A stretch of 55,656 bases of DNA from Asaia bogorensis. Lineage in GTDB: Bacteria; Pseudomonadota; Alphaproteobacteria; Acetobacterales; Acetobacteraceae. A program made the position numbers and the translations under genes. Where the stretch lies: contig CAMATI010000002.1 in NCBI GenBank assembly GCA_945861095.1, positions 1-55,656 of the forward strand, in the 5' to 3' direction. This document shows, in pieces, positions 1 to 8,193 of the stretch (the stretch's first letter is position 1; every line of letters begins with the position of its first letter). The notes beneath the pieces were generated by a model. The model was not told the DNA's origin, searched no databases, and was given only the letters and a program-made list of their open reading frames with translations.

Positions 1-148
1 CGATCATCGCACCACTTGACCATTACGTCAGAGCGCGGCTCCGTCCTGCCTGAGTGGCAGGTGCACCGAAAGTCGCGGAGCGCTGCCGATAGGATCAACC
101 GGCTTGGGGAACCCAAGACCGGCGTGCCCACGGTTTTGCCCCTATTAC
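1..148. mobile_element. Terminal part of an insertion sequence, cut by the window edge
   Basis: Read inward from 148 on the minus strand, the first 23 bases (GTAATAGGGGCAAAACC then GTGGGC) match 22 of 23 bases at the terminal inverted repeat of the IS remnant at 25011-25977. Similarity stops there, so this is a related but different element or a diverged end. Inside the terminus, about 93-119, is a short hairpin-like sequence (CCGGCTTGGG, GAA, CCCAAGACCGG). An open frame runs through on the plus strand but resembles no transposase I know. The element interrupts cheZ. The other end and any target duplication lie outside the window. Confidence 0.62.
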
Positions 149-437
149 TCGCCGACGCGGTATGGGCAACGATCGCGTCTAGCTCATCCGTTGCGAAGGG
201 TATATCGCGCTCCTTGATGTCGTCGACCCGCAGGGCGGCAATCTCCGCCTTGGCGCTGGCGATGGTGCGTCCCAGCTCCTCGACCTCGGTCAGCAGTGAC
301 GTTTCCTTTGCGGACAGATCGCCGCTCATTGTTGTCAACACGGCGCGTACAACCTCCGCAATGGCATCCGTATCCTGAGCCGGTTGCCGGATCCTGACCT
401 CCGCCAACCGCTCGGCCAGCGCCTCTTCCCCAAACAT
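149..437 (-). pseudogene. cheZ: Protein phosphatase CheZ, 5' part, interrupted by an IS end
   Basis: The minus-strand frame starts at ATG 437 and gives about 96 residues (MFGEEALAERL...). It ends in the motif IPFATDELDAIVAHTA, typical of the helical dimerisation region of alphaproteobacterial CheZ. At 148 the frame runs into the IS terminus, so the distal half is missing. In known CheZ proteins that half carries the Asp/Gln residues that dephosphorylate CheY-P and the CheY-docking helix. The gene lies 34 nt after cheY on the same strand, the usual arrangement in this group. The start is chosen because it sits just after cheY; its ribosome binding site is weak. The product would lack phosphatase activity unless another cheZ exists. 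The identification rests on the DELDAIVAHTA motif and the position. Confidence 0.7.
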
Positions 438-471
438 ACCTGGTTTGGGTCCTATCTGGTGCCTTCTGGCC

Positions 472-858
472 TCATGCATGGCCGAGGACCTTTTCGATCT
501 TGTCTTTCAAAGTCTCCGCGTTGAACGGTTTGACGATATAGTTCGACACGCCGGCCTGCTTGGCGGCGACCACGTTTTCGGTCTTGCTTTCGGCCGTGAT
601 CATGATGAAAGGCATCTGCTTCAACTTGGCATCGGCCCGGACTTCCTGCAGCAGCTGCAGGCCGGTCATCGGCGCCATGTTCCAGTCGCTGATCACCAGA
701 CCGAAATTGCCGGACCTCAGCTTGGACAATGCCTCCGCCCCATCCGTCGCTTCCTCGACATTGTTGAACTCGATCTGCTTCAGAAGATTGCGGATGATCC
801 GCAGCATCGTCTTGTAATCGTCCACGATCAGCACGTTCATGGATTTGTCGATCGCCAT
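472..858 (-). CDS. cheY: Single-domain response regulator CheY
   Basis: A receiver domain of 128 residues with no output domain. The acidic pair D13-D14, phospho-acceptor D58 (in VISDWNM), T88 (IMITAES) and K110 (IVKPF) are all present, as in chemotaxis CheY, which binds the flagellar switch protein FliM when phosphorylated. It is encoded 35 nt after motE and 34 nt before the interrupted cheZ, in the fliL-fliM-motE operon, so a role in switching the motor is well supported. An AAGGA ribosome binding site lies upstream of ATG 858; M7 is an alternative start. With cheZ broken, removal of the phosphate may be slower or depend on another phosphatase. Confidence 0.93.
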   Translation of the reverse strand: MAIDKSMNVLIVDDYKTMLRIIRNLLKQIEFNNVEEATDGAEALSKLRSGNFGLVISDWNMAPMTGLQLLQEVRADAKLKQMPFIMITAESKTENVVAAKQAGVSNYIVKPFNAETLKDKIEKVLGHA

Positions 859-893
859 ATCCCATTATCCTTTCGCTTGGTGGTGTGCGGTAT

Positions 894-1712
894 TCAGCCG
901 CCCGCGGTCGCTGGCCTGGCAGGTTCGGCCCGTGGGCGGGGTGGGGTGTTCGATCCAGCGGCCGGTGCGTTGGGCGCGCCGCCGGGCGCCCCGGTCGATG
1001 GACCAGGGTCCCGCTGGGTTCGCAGCTTTGCCAACTCCGAGGTCAGATCCCGCGCCTTGTCGGGGTTCATCGCCGACAGGATCAGAGCTGCCTTGCCGTT
1101 TTTCATTCGGTCCATGACCTGCAACAGGACCGGCATCTGCAAGTCGTTGAAGATCGTGGCCGCATCGCGCGGCTTCATGGTTTCATACAAGCGGACCAGG
1201 CCTTGCCAACTGGCATCGTCCCGCTGCTGACGCGCGGCCTCCAGTGTTTCAAGTCGTTTCTGCAAACCCTGTAGTTCAGCGACCCGAGCCGATAGCTTCT
1301 GTTCGGCGGCGGCCAGCATGGATTCCCGGGAGGCCACTGTCTGCTCCCGGGAGTCCAGGAGCTGACGGCGTTCTCGCAGTTCCAGCAGCACGGCCCGTTC
1401 GCTTTCGGGTATTGCCGCAACCGCTGGCGGGGCATCCGGTCCGCCCGAACCTTGCGACCCGGTCGATTGCACGTCGCCAGACTTGATGGGGCCGGTCCCC
1501 TGCGTGCTTGCGGGAGCGGCGCCCGCGGATGCCGGGGCGCCGGCCGGATTAGGCGTCGCCTTGGCCGTCGGTTCGCTCTTAGCCGGTGCGCTTGCTGACG
1601 GCGCCGCCGCCATCGCGGTTCGCACCAGGGACACCGATTTCATCGCGAGCAGGCCGCCCAACAGCGCAATCGTCATCGGGAGCAGTCTCGGCACGCCGAC
1701 ATGGAGTTTCAT
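894..1712 (-). CDS. motE: MotE-like flagellar motor chaperone (MgtE N-domain type)
   Basis: 272 residues. A hydrophobic N-terminal segment (about residues 8-24) is followed by a long Ala/Pro/Gly/Ser-rich linker (35-100), a charged coiled coil (about 103-166) and a C-terminal helical domain (168-232). That domain has the motif KPRDAATIFNDL...VLLQVMDRMK, as in the MgtE N-terminal family. In alphaproteobacteria such proteins (MotE) are periplasmic chaperones that stabilise MotC for stator function. The start codon overlaps the stop of the upstream DUF6468 gene as ATGA (1709-1712), which suggests translational coupling. The order fliL, fliM, DUF6468, motE supports a flagellar role. The exact partner is inferred from the family. 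Confidence 0.82.
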   Translation of the reverse strand: MKLHVGVPRLLPMTIALLGGLLAMKSVSLVRTAMAAAPSASAPAKSEPTAKATPNPAGAPASAGAAPASTQGTGPIKSGDVQSTGSQGSGGPDAPPAVAAIPESERAVLLELRERRQLLDSREQTVASRESMLAAAEQKLSARVAELQGLQKRLETLEAARQQRDDASWQGLVRLYETMKPRDAATIFNDLQMPVLLQVMDRMKNGKAALILSAMNPDKARDLTSELAKLRTQRDPGPSTGAPGGAPNAPAAGSNTPPRPRAEPARPATAGG

Positions 1713-2188
1713 CGGGCCATCCTCAGTGCCTTCAGCAGGTCCCGCTCCGCTTGGCTGCGGACCCGTGGCTCAACCGGATCCGGCCGCGTGGGTTCGGCCG
1801 GATCCGCCGCGGTCGGAAGAAACATCCCGGATGGCGGACGTGTGCCAGTCTCGTTCACCAGTGGCCGAGCGGAGCGGACGAGAGAGTCCATGCGATCGGC
1901 GAGTCGTTCGCCGCGCTCCATCAGAAATGCCAGATCATCTTTCAAAGCGGTCGCTGCCTCGGCCTGACGGGCGATCTGCCGTCCGGCACCGTCGGCGGTC
2001 GCGCGCAGTCGCTCGATGCCGTTCTCGGCCTGCGTCGTGCTGGCATTGAAGCCCGCGACCAACGCCTCCAGCGTCGCGCGGTCGCGCTTCAGCACCCCCA
2101 ATGCGCGCTCCAACCGCACCGCATGGAACAGCGTTGCTGCCAGCATTGCGACCAGAATGAGTTCGATAATCCATTCCATGACAAACAT
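1709..2188 (-). CDS. DUF6468 flagellar-operon membrane protein
   Basis: 159 residues. One N-terminal membrane helix (WIIELILVAMLAATLF, about residues 5-22) is followed by a long alpha-helical, probably coiled-coil region (25-115) and a Pro-rich tail. The size, topology and location between fliM and motE match the DUF6468 family, which is found in alphaproteobacterial flagellar operons and has no settled function. It starts 35 nt after the fliM stop and overlaps motE by four bases. M4 is an alternative start. A structural or assembly role near the motor is inference from context only. Confidence 0.75.
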   Translation of the reverse strand: MFVMEWIIELILVAMLAATLFHAVRLERALGVLKRDRATLEALVAGFNASTTQAENGIERLRATADGAGRQIARQAEAATALKDDLAFLMERGERLADRMDSLVRSARPLVNETGTRPPSGMFLPTAADPAEPTRPDPVEPRVRSQAERDLLKALRMAR

Positions 2189-2223
2189 TCTGCGCCGAGG
2201 TCGTTAACAACAGCTTAGCGGAA

Positions 2224-3291
2224 TCATGATCGGTCTCCGGCCTGCACCCGCGGCACCTCGCGCTCGATCCGAACGGCGACGTGGCTCTTGCGGCGACCGA
2301 CCCGTCCCTCGAACAGAACGACGGATCCGCAGCGGATCTGCACCGGTGCGCCGGGCCCGGTGTTCAGGACGATCCGCATGCCGGGCTGCAATGCGACGAT
2401 ATCGCCCAGGCGCAGGGTCTGTTCGTCCAGCACCACGTCCAGTTCGACGTCGGTGTTCCAAAGCTCTTCGGCCAGATGGGTTTCCCAGATCGAATCTCGG
2501 CCGAATTTTTCGCCCATGAACTGCTGCAACAGCAATTCGCGCACCGGTTCCAAGGTTGCATAGGGCAGCAGCAGTTCCAGCTTGCCGCCGCGATCTTCCA
2601 TGTCGATGCGCAGGCGAGCCAGCACCGCGGCATTGGACAACCGGCTGATGGTGGCGAAGCGGGGGTTCACTTCCAGTCGTTCGAACCGGAACGTCACCGG
2701 GCACAGCGGATCGAAGCTCGCGGACAGATCGGCCAGCACCACGTGAATCAGGCGCTCCACCAGGGTGCGTTCGATGGTCGTGTAAGGTCGGCCCTCGATC
2801 CGCATCGCCGCGGTGCCGCGCCGACCGCCCAGCAGCACGTCGACGATCGAGTAGATCATCGCGCTGTCGACCACCATCAGTCCGTAGTTGTCCCACTCCT
2901 CCGCCTTGAACACGGCGAGCATCGCCGGCAGCGGGATCGAATTCAGATAGTCGCCGAACCGTAAGCTGAGGATGTTGTCGATCCCGACTTCGACATTGTC
3001 CGAGGTGAAGTTCCGCAAACTGGTGGACATGATGCGCACCAGCCGATCGAAGACGATCTCCAGCATCGGCAGACGCTCGTATGACACGAGGCCGGAACTG
3101 ATGATCTTCTGCATCCCGGTGCGGGCTTCGCCGCCGGCGGGCCCGTCGTCGAAACCGAGCAGACTGTCGATTTCCGCCTGGTTGAGCACGCGGGCGGGCA
3201 GCGCCGGTGTTTCGCCGTTCTCGCCCGGTTCGGTTTCCGCCCCCCAGGCGGCCGCGAGGTCTTCCTCGGACTGCTCCTCGGAGCCGCTCAT
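2224..3291 (-). CDS. fliM: Flagellar motor switch protein FliM
   Basis: 355 residues, the usual FliM length. The acidic N-terminal tail (1-35) contains the conserved LNQAEIDSLLGF motif (about 36-47). A middle domain of about 60-245 (CheC/FliM fold) follows, then a C-terminal SpoA domain (about 265-340, with LRLGDIVALQPG). FliM forms the C-ring with FliG and FliN and receives CheY-P, which changes rotation. Its ATG overlaps the last bases of fliL (3288-3291). The CheY-binding peptide at the extreme N terminus of enteric FliM is not obvious here; the tail is Glu-rich instead. Confidence 0.95.
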   Translation of the reverse strand: MSGSEEQSEEDLAAAWGAETEPGENGETPALPARVLNQAEIDSLLGFDDGPAGGEARTGMQKIISSGLVSYERLPMLEIVFDRLVRIMSTSLRNFTSDNVEVGIDNILSLRFGDYLNSIPLPAMLAVFKAEEWDNYGLMVVDSAMIYSIVDVLLGGRRGTAAMRIEGRPYTTIERTLVERLIHVVLADLSASFDPLCPVTFRFERLEVNPRFATISRLSNAAVLARLRIDMEDRGGKLELLLPYATLEPVRELLLQQFMGEKFGRDSIWETHLAEELWNTDVELDVVLDEQTLRLGDIVALQPGMRIVLNTGPGAPVQIRCGSVVLFEGRVGRRKSHVAVRIEREVPRVQAGDRS

Positions 3292-3806
3292 TGAATCAAC
3301 ATCTGAGTGAAGAGGACGTCGCTGACCTTGGCAGGCGCGGCGGCGGTGTTGGCGCGGGCGATCAGTTCCTCCCGCAGACGATAGGTGCCGGCGGACCCTC
3401 GCAGCTCTTCTGGCCGCATTTCGCGCATATAGGTTTGCATCATATCCTGCAGCCGCGGCATCACCGCGCGCACCTTGTCGACGTCATCGGGTTTGGGAAT
3501 TTCAAGGCGTGCGACGATCTTGATGTAGCTGGGCCGCTGCGGATTGCCGTTAAGATTGGCGACCAGTTCAGGCAGATCGAGGTAGCTGGGTGGGACCGGC
3601 TTCGCCACGGCGTCTTTTTGCGGGTCCTCCTTCTTCATGCCCAACATCCCGGGCAGGATGCCGGTGAACCACAGGCCGGCGCCGATCCCCAGCAGCAGCA
3701 CCACGCCGCCAACCAGGATCAGCAACTTTCCCTTGCCGGATTTCTTTTCCGGAGTGGCATCCCCGTCAGCGGCGGGGGTTTCGGTGGCGGGTGGTGCCGA
3801 GCTCAT
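3288..3806 (-). CDS. fliL: Flagellar basal body-associated protein FliL
   Basis: 172 residues. A Pro/Glu/Lys-rich cytoplasmic start is followed by one membrane helix (about 27-48, LLILVGGVVLLLGIGAGLWF). The periplasmic domain holds the typical YLDLPELVANLNGNPQRPSYIK segment followed by the prohibitin-like helix (DKVRAVMPRLQDMMQTYMREM). FliL supports stator units around the motor and is essential for swimming in several alphaproteobacteria. It is the first gene of the leftward operon. No strong ribosome binding site is seen before ATG 3806. No sigma-54 site was found facing this direction in the 216-bp divergent region. Confidence 0.93.
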   Translation of the reverse strand: MSSAPPATETPAADGDATPEKKSGKGKLLILVGGVVLLLGIGAGLWFTGILPGMLGMKKEDPQKDAVAKPVPPSYLDLPELVANLNGNPQRPSYIKIVARLEIPKPDDVDKVRAVMPRLQDMMQTYMREMRPEELRGSAGTYRLREELIARANTAAAPAKVSDVLFTQMLIQ

Positions 3807-3973
3807 GGGGGTGAACGTGGCAGACGTGTATTAACGAAGGGTTGTTGGTACGGGATGAATCTGCATACCGGGCAAATTGTGCCGGGGCGCCGGGGGTGGG
3901 TGCGATCCCCCTCGCGGGCGGCGATTCCAGGTCGGAGGCCGCTTAGAGCCGCGGTTTACGGGCAACGGCCAAC

Positions 3974-3988
3974 TGGCACGCAGGTTGC
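3974..3988 (+). promoter_or_regulatory. Sigma-54 (-24/-12) promoter of the flgF operon
   Basis: The sequence TGGCACGCAGGTTGC matches the RpoN consensus TGGCACG-N4-TTGC at every defined position, with GG and GC ten bases apart. Transcription would start at about 3999-4001, leaving a leader of about 22 nt before flgF ATG 4023. Sigma-54 control of middle and late flagellar genes is known in alphaproteobacteria such as Caulobacter. Enhancer (FlbD/FleQ-type) sites were not identified. Confidence 0.82.
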
Positions 3989-4022
3989 GGTGTTCCGGTC
4001 GAAACGCAACCGACCGGACCGA

Positions 4023-4772
4023 ATGACCATGGATCTTCCAAGCTCTATCGCCGCCTCTCGCCTTATCGCGCAGCAGCGGGCCATTGAGGTAACCGCCGGG
4101 AACCTGGCCAACACCAACACGCCAGGGTTCCGGACGGTTCGTCTGCATTTTAGCGACTGGCTCAGCAGGCAGACCAATGCGGACGTGCCGCCCGGAGGCC
4201 GCGTTGTCGCTTATACCCAGGATCGTGCCACCTGGCGGGAAACCGAGCCCGGCAGTCTGACCAGCACCGGCAATCCGTTCGACCTGGCATTGACCGGGGA
4301 TGGCTATTTCACGGTGGATACCAAACGCGGGCCGCGGTTGACGCGCGACGGACGGTTCACACCGACAGTAGACGGGCGACTGACCGATGCCTCCGGCAAC
4401 CCGGTGCTGGACAGTGCCGGGCGACCGATCCAACTCGCACCGAACGACATCAATGTCAGCATCGCGGGCGACGGCACGATTTCCGGCATCAACGGCCAGA
4501 TTGGCAAGATCGGGGTCGTGAAACCGGACGACCCGATGCAGCTCAAGGCCGAAGGCGGCACCCTGTTCGAGTCCCGGTCCCCGACGTCCCTGGTTAACGC
4601 GCCCGGAGTGGTGCAGGGGATGGTCGAAGGTTCCAACGTGCAGCCGGTTCTCGAATTGACGCGGATGATGAACGAACACCGCCAGTTCGAGTTCGTTACT
4701 CAATTCATCCAGGCGGAGGCGGATCGGCAGAAGAGCGCAATCGACAAGATTCTCAGCCCGAACAACCGCTGA
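4023..4772 (+). CDS. flgF: Flagellar basal-body rod protein FlgF
   Basis: 249 residues from ATG 4023 (M4029 is two codons in). The N-terminal rod motif (AIEVTAGNLANTNTPGFR, about 20-37) is followed by the central hook/basal-body domain (LTGDGYFTVDTKRGPRLTRDG) and the C-terminal rod helix (about 205-245). FlgF is a proximal rod protein of the flagellar axial structure. A longer upstream open frame exists, but it crosses the sigma-54 promoter and has no homology, so this start is preferred. It is the first gene of flgF-flgG-flgA-flgH. Confidence 0.93.
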   Translation: MTMDLPSSIAASRLIAQQRAIEVTAGNLANTNTPGFRTVRLHFSDWLSRQTNADVPPGGRVVAYTQDRATWRETEPGSLTSTGNPFDLALTGDGYFTVDTKRGPRLTRDGRFTPTVDGRLTDASGNPVLDSAGRPIQLAPNDINVSIAGDGTISGINGQIGKIGVVKPDDPMQLKAEGGTLFESRSPTSLVNAPGVVQGMVEGSNVQPVLELTRMMNEHRQFEFVTQFIQAEADRQKSAIDKILSPNNR

Positions 4773-4800
4773 TCCAGATCGATTTAAAGAGAGGACACCG

Positions 4801-5586
4801 ATGCGCTCGCTCGATATCGCCGGCACCGGGATGCAGGCACAGCAGACCAACGTCGAAGTCATTTCCAACAACCTGGCGAACATGACCACCACCGGCTACA
4901 AACGTCGGCGAGCGGAGTTCCAGGATCTGATCTATCAGAACCTGCGCCGCGTCGGATCGAACAGTTCCGATACCGGCAGCGTGGTGCCGGCGGGGGCACA
5001 GGTTGGCCTGGGCGTGAAGACCGCGGCGATCTACCGGATCAACGAGCAGGGCAACCTGCAGCAGACATCAAACACCCTCGATATGGCCATCCAGGGCAAT
5101 GGCTATTTCCAGGTGACCTTGCCGAGCGGCGATACCGCGTTCACGCGGGATGGGACGTTCGGGTTGTCTCCGGACGGCACGATCGTGACCGCCGATGGCT
5201 ACACCGTGCAGCCGGGCTTGCAGATCCCGCCTGGTGCGACGGGTGTCACGGTCAATACCTCTGGCCAGGTGCAGGTGACACTCAGCGGCCAGACCGCCCC
5301 GGTGACCATTGGGCAGTTCCAGTTGGCCGTCTTTCCCAATGAAGGCGGCCTGGAGGCGCAGGGCGACAATCTGTTGACTCAAACCGCCGCCTCGGGCGCG
5401 CCGGTGGCCGGCAACCCCGCCTCTGCCGGGTTCGGATCGGTGATGCAAGGGTTCATCGAAACCTCCAACGTCAATGTCGTCAGCGAGATCACCAATCTGA
5501 TCTCCGCCCAACGTGCCTACGAGATGAACAGCCGGGTCATCACGACCAGTGACGACATGCTGTCCACCCTGACCAATCTGCGATAA
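4801..5586 (+). CDS. flgG: Flagellar distal rod protein FlgG
   Basis: 261 residues, the canonical FlgG length. The N-terminal motif VEVISNNLANMTTTGYKRRR (about 19-38), the mid-protein QGNGYFQVTLPSGDTAFTRDG and the C-terminal helix (SNVNVVSEITNLISAQRAYE) are all family signatures. FlgG polymerises into the distal rod that crosses the periplasm. A GAGAGG ribosome binding site precedes ATG 4801, 28 nt after flgF. Nothing unusual was seen. Confidence 0.96.
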   Translation: MRSLDIAGTGMQAQQTNVEVISNNLANMTTTGYKRRRAEFQDLIYQNLRRVGSNSSDTGSVVPAGAQVGLGVKTAAIYRINEQGNLQQTSNTLDMAIQGNGYFQVTLPSGDTAFTRDGTFGLSPDGTIVTADGYTVQPGLQIPPGATGVTVNTSGQVQVTLSGQTAPVTIGQFQLAVFPNEGGLEAQGDNLLTQTAASGAPVAGNPASAGFGSVMQGFIETSNVNVVSEITNLISAQRAYEMNSRVITTSDDMLSTLTNLR

Positions 5587-5591
5587 CTTCG

Positions 5592-6581
5592 ATGCGACGG
5601 TTTTCCCTGATCGCCTTGATGTGCGCCGCCCTGCCAGCCCACATCTTGCCCGCCCCCTTCTTGCCTGCTGCCGCTGCCACGTTACGCCCGGTCGCCACCC
5701 TGACCGGCCCGAACGTCTTTCTGCGCGACCTGTTCGACGGCGCCGGCCCGCATGCCGACCGCCTGCTGGGCCCCGGCCCTGGCCCCGGCGGACGCTATAT
5801 CGTCGAATCCGCCCAACTCGGTGCCATCGCCCGTCAGTTCAGCGTCGACTGGCGCCCGGCCTCCAGCGGCGACCGAGTCATGGTGGAATGGCCGGGTCGC
5901 CCGATGAAGCGAGAAGACGCTCTCGATGCCGTCCGCGCCGCCCTGATCGCCAACGGAGCGGCGCGGGACTGCCTGATCGAGATGACCGGTTTCACACCGC
6001 CGATCGTCCCGCTGCATGCTTCGCCGCAACCGCTGGTCGCGCAGTTGGACTACAACAGCAGCACAGGCCGCTTCACCGCGATCCTGTCCGTGACCGGCGA
6101 GGGTATGGAAACGATCACGACCCGGATCGCCGGCCAGGTGGACGAGACGGTCGAACTGCCGGTTCCCACGATGCGCCTGGCCGCCGGAACGGTCCTGCGA
6201 CCGGAGGACGTCCATCTCGCCCGGGTCAGCACCACGCTGGTGCGCACCGAAGTGGCGCGGACATTGCGCGAGGCGGTTGGGATGCAGTTGAAACGCCAGG
6301 CTCCGGCAGGACAGCCGATGCCGGCAGCGGACCTGATCCGGCCAGCGATCGTGCAGCGTGACTCGCTGGTGCGCATGCAACTCGAAACGCGCGGACTGTC
6401 GCTATCTGGGCAGGGCGTCGCTATGGAGTCCGGCGCCCGGGGCGAGCGCATCAGGGTGCGCAACAACAGTTCCCGCGCCGTGCTGGAAGCCGAGGTGATC
6501 GGACCCGGCGAGGTCCGCGTCGCGCCTGACACGGTTCCGGTTCAGAATGTCGCACGCTTTGGTCAGGTGGCGCCGCGATGA
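5592..6581 (+). CDS. flgA: Flagellar P-ring assembly chaperone FlgA
   Basis: 329 residues. A signal peptide covers about 1-28 (hydrophobic, Ala-rich). The C-terminal half holds the SAF-like domain (about 195-265, with MRLAAGTVLRPEDVHLARV) and the ChapFlgA domain to the end (ESGARGERIRVRNNSSRAVLEAEV). FlgA is the periplasmic chaperone needed for FlgI P-ring assembly. The protein is longer than enteric FlgA (about 219 residues) because of an extra N-terminal region, as is usual in alphaproteobacteria. It starts 5 nt after flgG and overlaps flgH as ATGA (6578-6581). Confidence 0.92.
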   Translation: MRRFSLIALMCAALPAHILPAPFLPAAAATLRPVATLTGPNVFLRDLFDGAGPHADRLLGPGPGPGGRYIVESAQLGAIARQFSVDWRPASSGDRVMVEWPGRPMKREDALDAVRAALIANGAARDCLIEMTGFTPPIVPLHASPQPLVAQLDYNSSTGRFTAILSVTGEGMETITTRIAGQVDETVELPVPTMRLAAGTVLRPEDVHLARVSTTLVRTEVARTLREAVGMQLKRQAPAGQPMPAADLIRPAIVQRDSLVRMQLETRGLSLSGQGVAMESGARGERIRVRNNSSRAVLEAEVIGPGEVRVAPDTVPVQNVARFGQVAPR

Positions 6582-7318
6582 AGAACCTCGCGTCGATCTC
6601 CGCGGGTATTGCGGTGCTGTCGTTGATGTTGAACGGCTGTGGGTCCCTGACCCGATTGTCCGAGGTCGGGCGTCCGCCGACAATGACGCAAACGGCGGAC
6701 CCGACCAAGGACCCGGCCTGGCGCCCGGTTTCCATGCCGATGCCGGCGCGCGAGGCCACGCCGAACGAGGCAAATTCGCTGTGGCGGTCAGGGTCCCGCG
6801 CCTTCTTCAAGGATCAGCGAGCGGCGCAGGTGGGCGATATCGTCACGGTCCTGGTGGACATGAACGACAATGCCAATCTGAAGAACGTAACCGCCGCGAC
6901 ACGCAGCAGCGCGGAGACCGGCGGGATGCCGAAGTTCTTCGGGATGGAGACCCTGTTGCCCAAGACAATCACCGATCCCGCCAAACTGCTGTCGGTGAGT
7001 AGCACGAACAACAATACCGGTAATGGTCAGATCCAGCGGAACGAGGCTGTGACCCTGAAGCTGGCCGGCGTCGTCACCCAGGTCCTTCCCAACGGCAATC
7101 TCGTCGTGGCCGCTCGGCAGGAATTCCGGGTCAACCACGAACTGCGGGAACTGCAAGTGACGGGCGTGATCCGGCCGCAGGATATCGCGTCCAACAACAC
7201 GGTGAAGCACGACCGGATGGCGGAGGCACGGATCGCCTATGGTGGGCGGGGTCAGTTGACCGAGGTGCAGCAGGCACGGTGGGGCCAGCAGTTGATGGAT
7301 ATTCTGCTGCCGTGGTGA
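6578..7318 (+). CDS. flgH: Flagellar L-ring protein FlgH
   Basis: 246 residues. A lipoprotein signal peptide ends in the lipobox LNGC (C21). The conserved RAAQVGDIVTVLVDM segment, the central Asn/Thr-rich region and the terminal WGQQLMDILLPW motif are typical of FlgH, which forms the outer-membrane L ring. Translation is coupled to flgA by the four-base overlap. The usual next gene, flgI (P ring), is absent; a CoA-transferase gene follows instead, so the operon ends here in this genome or flgI lies elsewhere. Confidence 0.95.
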   Translation: MKNLASISAGIAVLSLMLNGCGSLTRLSEVGRPPTMTQTADPTKDPAWRPVSMPMPAREATPNEANSLWRSGSRAFFKDQRAAQVGDIVTVLVDMNDNANLKNVTAATRSSAETGGMPKFFGMETLLPKTITDPAKLLSVSSTNNNTGNGQIQRNEAVTLKLAGVVTQVLPNGNLVVAARQEFRVNHELRELQVTGVIRPQDIASNNTVKHDRMAEARIAYGGRGQLTEVQQARWGQQLMDILLPW

Positions 7319-7452
7319 CGGGTGTCGGGGTCGGCATGCGGGTTCGAGCCCCGTTGCCCGCGACCCGCAAGCCCCAGCGCTTGCCCACCCGCCTTGACAC
7401 TCCCGCCCACCTGTTCGTTCATCCCGCCAGCATGAAGACGGGTGGGGAGGCG

Positions 7453-8193
7453 ATGGGCCAGAAAAGCAAGCAATTCGGCAGTTTTCAGGAGGCTGTCGCC
7501 GATATTCCAGATGGCAGCACGATCGGCTTCGGCGGCTTCGCCATGCCCGGGGTGCCGTTCAATCTGATCAAGGCGCTGATGGAACAGGGCGCCAAACGCC
7601 TGACCCTGGTCGGCAACACCACCGGCGGCGCCCAGCAGCCGCGCATGCCGGACATGGGCATGCTGGTCGAGAACGGGCAGGTGGCCAAGGTCATCTGCGC
7701 CTTCACCGCCGCCACCCGCCCGACCGACGTCCTGCCCTTCACCAAATACTATGAATCCGGCGAAGTCGAAGCCGAACTCGTCCCCCAAGGAACCCTCGCC
7801 GAACGCATGCGCTCGGCCGGCGCCGGCGTACCCGCCTTCTATACCCCCACCGCGGTCGGCACCGAACTCGCCGAAGGGCGCGAGACCCGCTTCATCAACG
7901 GCCGCGAATACCTGTTGGAATACGCGCTGAAGCTCGATTACGCGTTCATCCGCGCGCGGACCGCCGATGCGTTCGGCAACCTGCGCTTCCATCGCGCCCA
8001 GCGGAATTTCTGCCCGGTGATGGCCACCGCCGCGACCTGCACCATCGTGGAGGTGGATGAACCCATCCTGCCCGCGGGCGGCATCGACCCCGATGACGTG
8101 CACACCCCCGGCATCTTCGTGCACCGCCTGATCCAGGTGCCGGCGGAACCCGAAGGATTGTGGCCCACCAAGCGGCAGGAGCGCCGGCGATGA
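7453..8193 (+). CDS. 3-oxoacid-type CoA-transferase, subunit A
   Basis: 246 residues from ATG 7453, preceded by a strong GGTGGGGAGG at very short spacing; an in-frame ATG at 7432 has no such site. The N-terminal glycine motif (STIGFGGFAMPGVPFNLIKAL) and the later segment DYAFIRARTADAFGNL are typical of family I CoA-transferase alpha subunits. Together with subunit B the enzyme moves CoA between a dicarboxylate such as succinate and a 3-oxoacid (acetoacetate or 3-oxoadipate). The sequence does not decide between SCOT and PcaI. A TTGACA at 7394 could be a -35 element, but no good -10 follows. Confidence 0.9.
   Translation: MGQKSKQFGSFQEAVADIPDGSTIGFGGFAMPGVPFNLIKALMEQGAKRLTLVGNTTGGAQQPRMPDMGMLVENGQVAKVICAFTAATRPTDVLPFTKYYESGEVEAELVPQGTLAERMRSAGAGVPAFYTPTAVGTELAEGRETRFINGREYLLEYALKLDYAFIRARTADAFGNLRFHRAQRNFCPVMATAATCTIVEVDEPILPAGGIDPDDVHTPGIFVHRLIQVPAEPEGLWPTKRQERRR

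Noticed and set aside
3880..3900. A second sigma-54 site facing fliL (CGGCACAATTTGC on the minus strand)
   Set aside because: The GG and GC elements are 8 bases apart instead of 10, and the first base differs from the consensus.
3831..4892. A 353-residue minus-strand open frame opposite flgF and the start of flgG
   Set aside because: It is antisense to well-supported flagellar genes and resembles no protein. Long shadow frames are expected in high-GC DNA.
7340..7378. A tRNA T-arm-like sequence (GCGGG-TTCGAGC-CCCGT) between flgH and the CoA-transferase gene
   Set aside because: The arm pairs, but no matching acceptor, D or anticodon stems can be found upstream, and part of the expected gene would lie inside flgH. 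It is likely a chance match.
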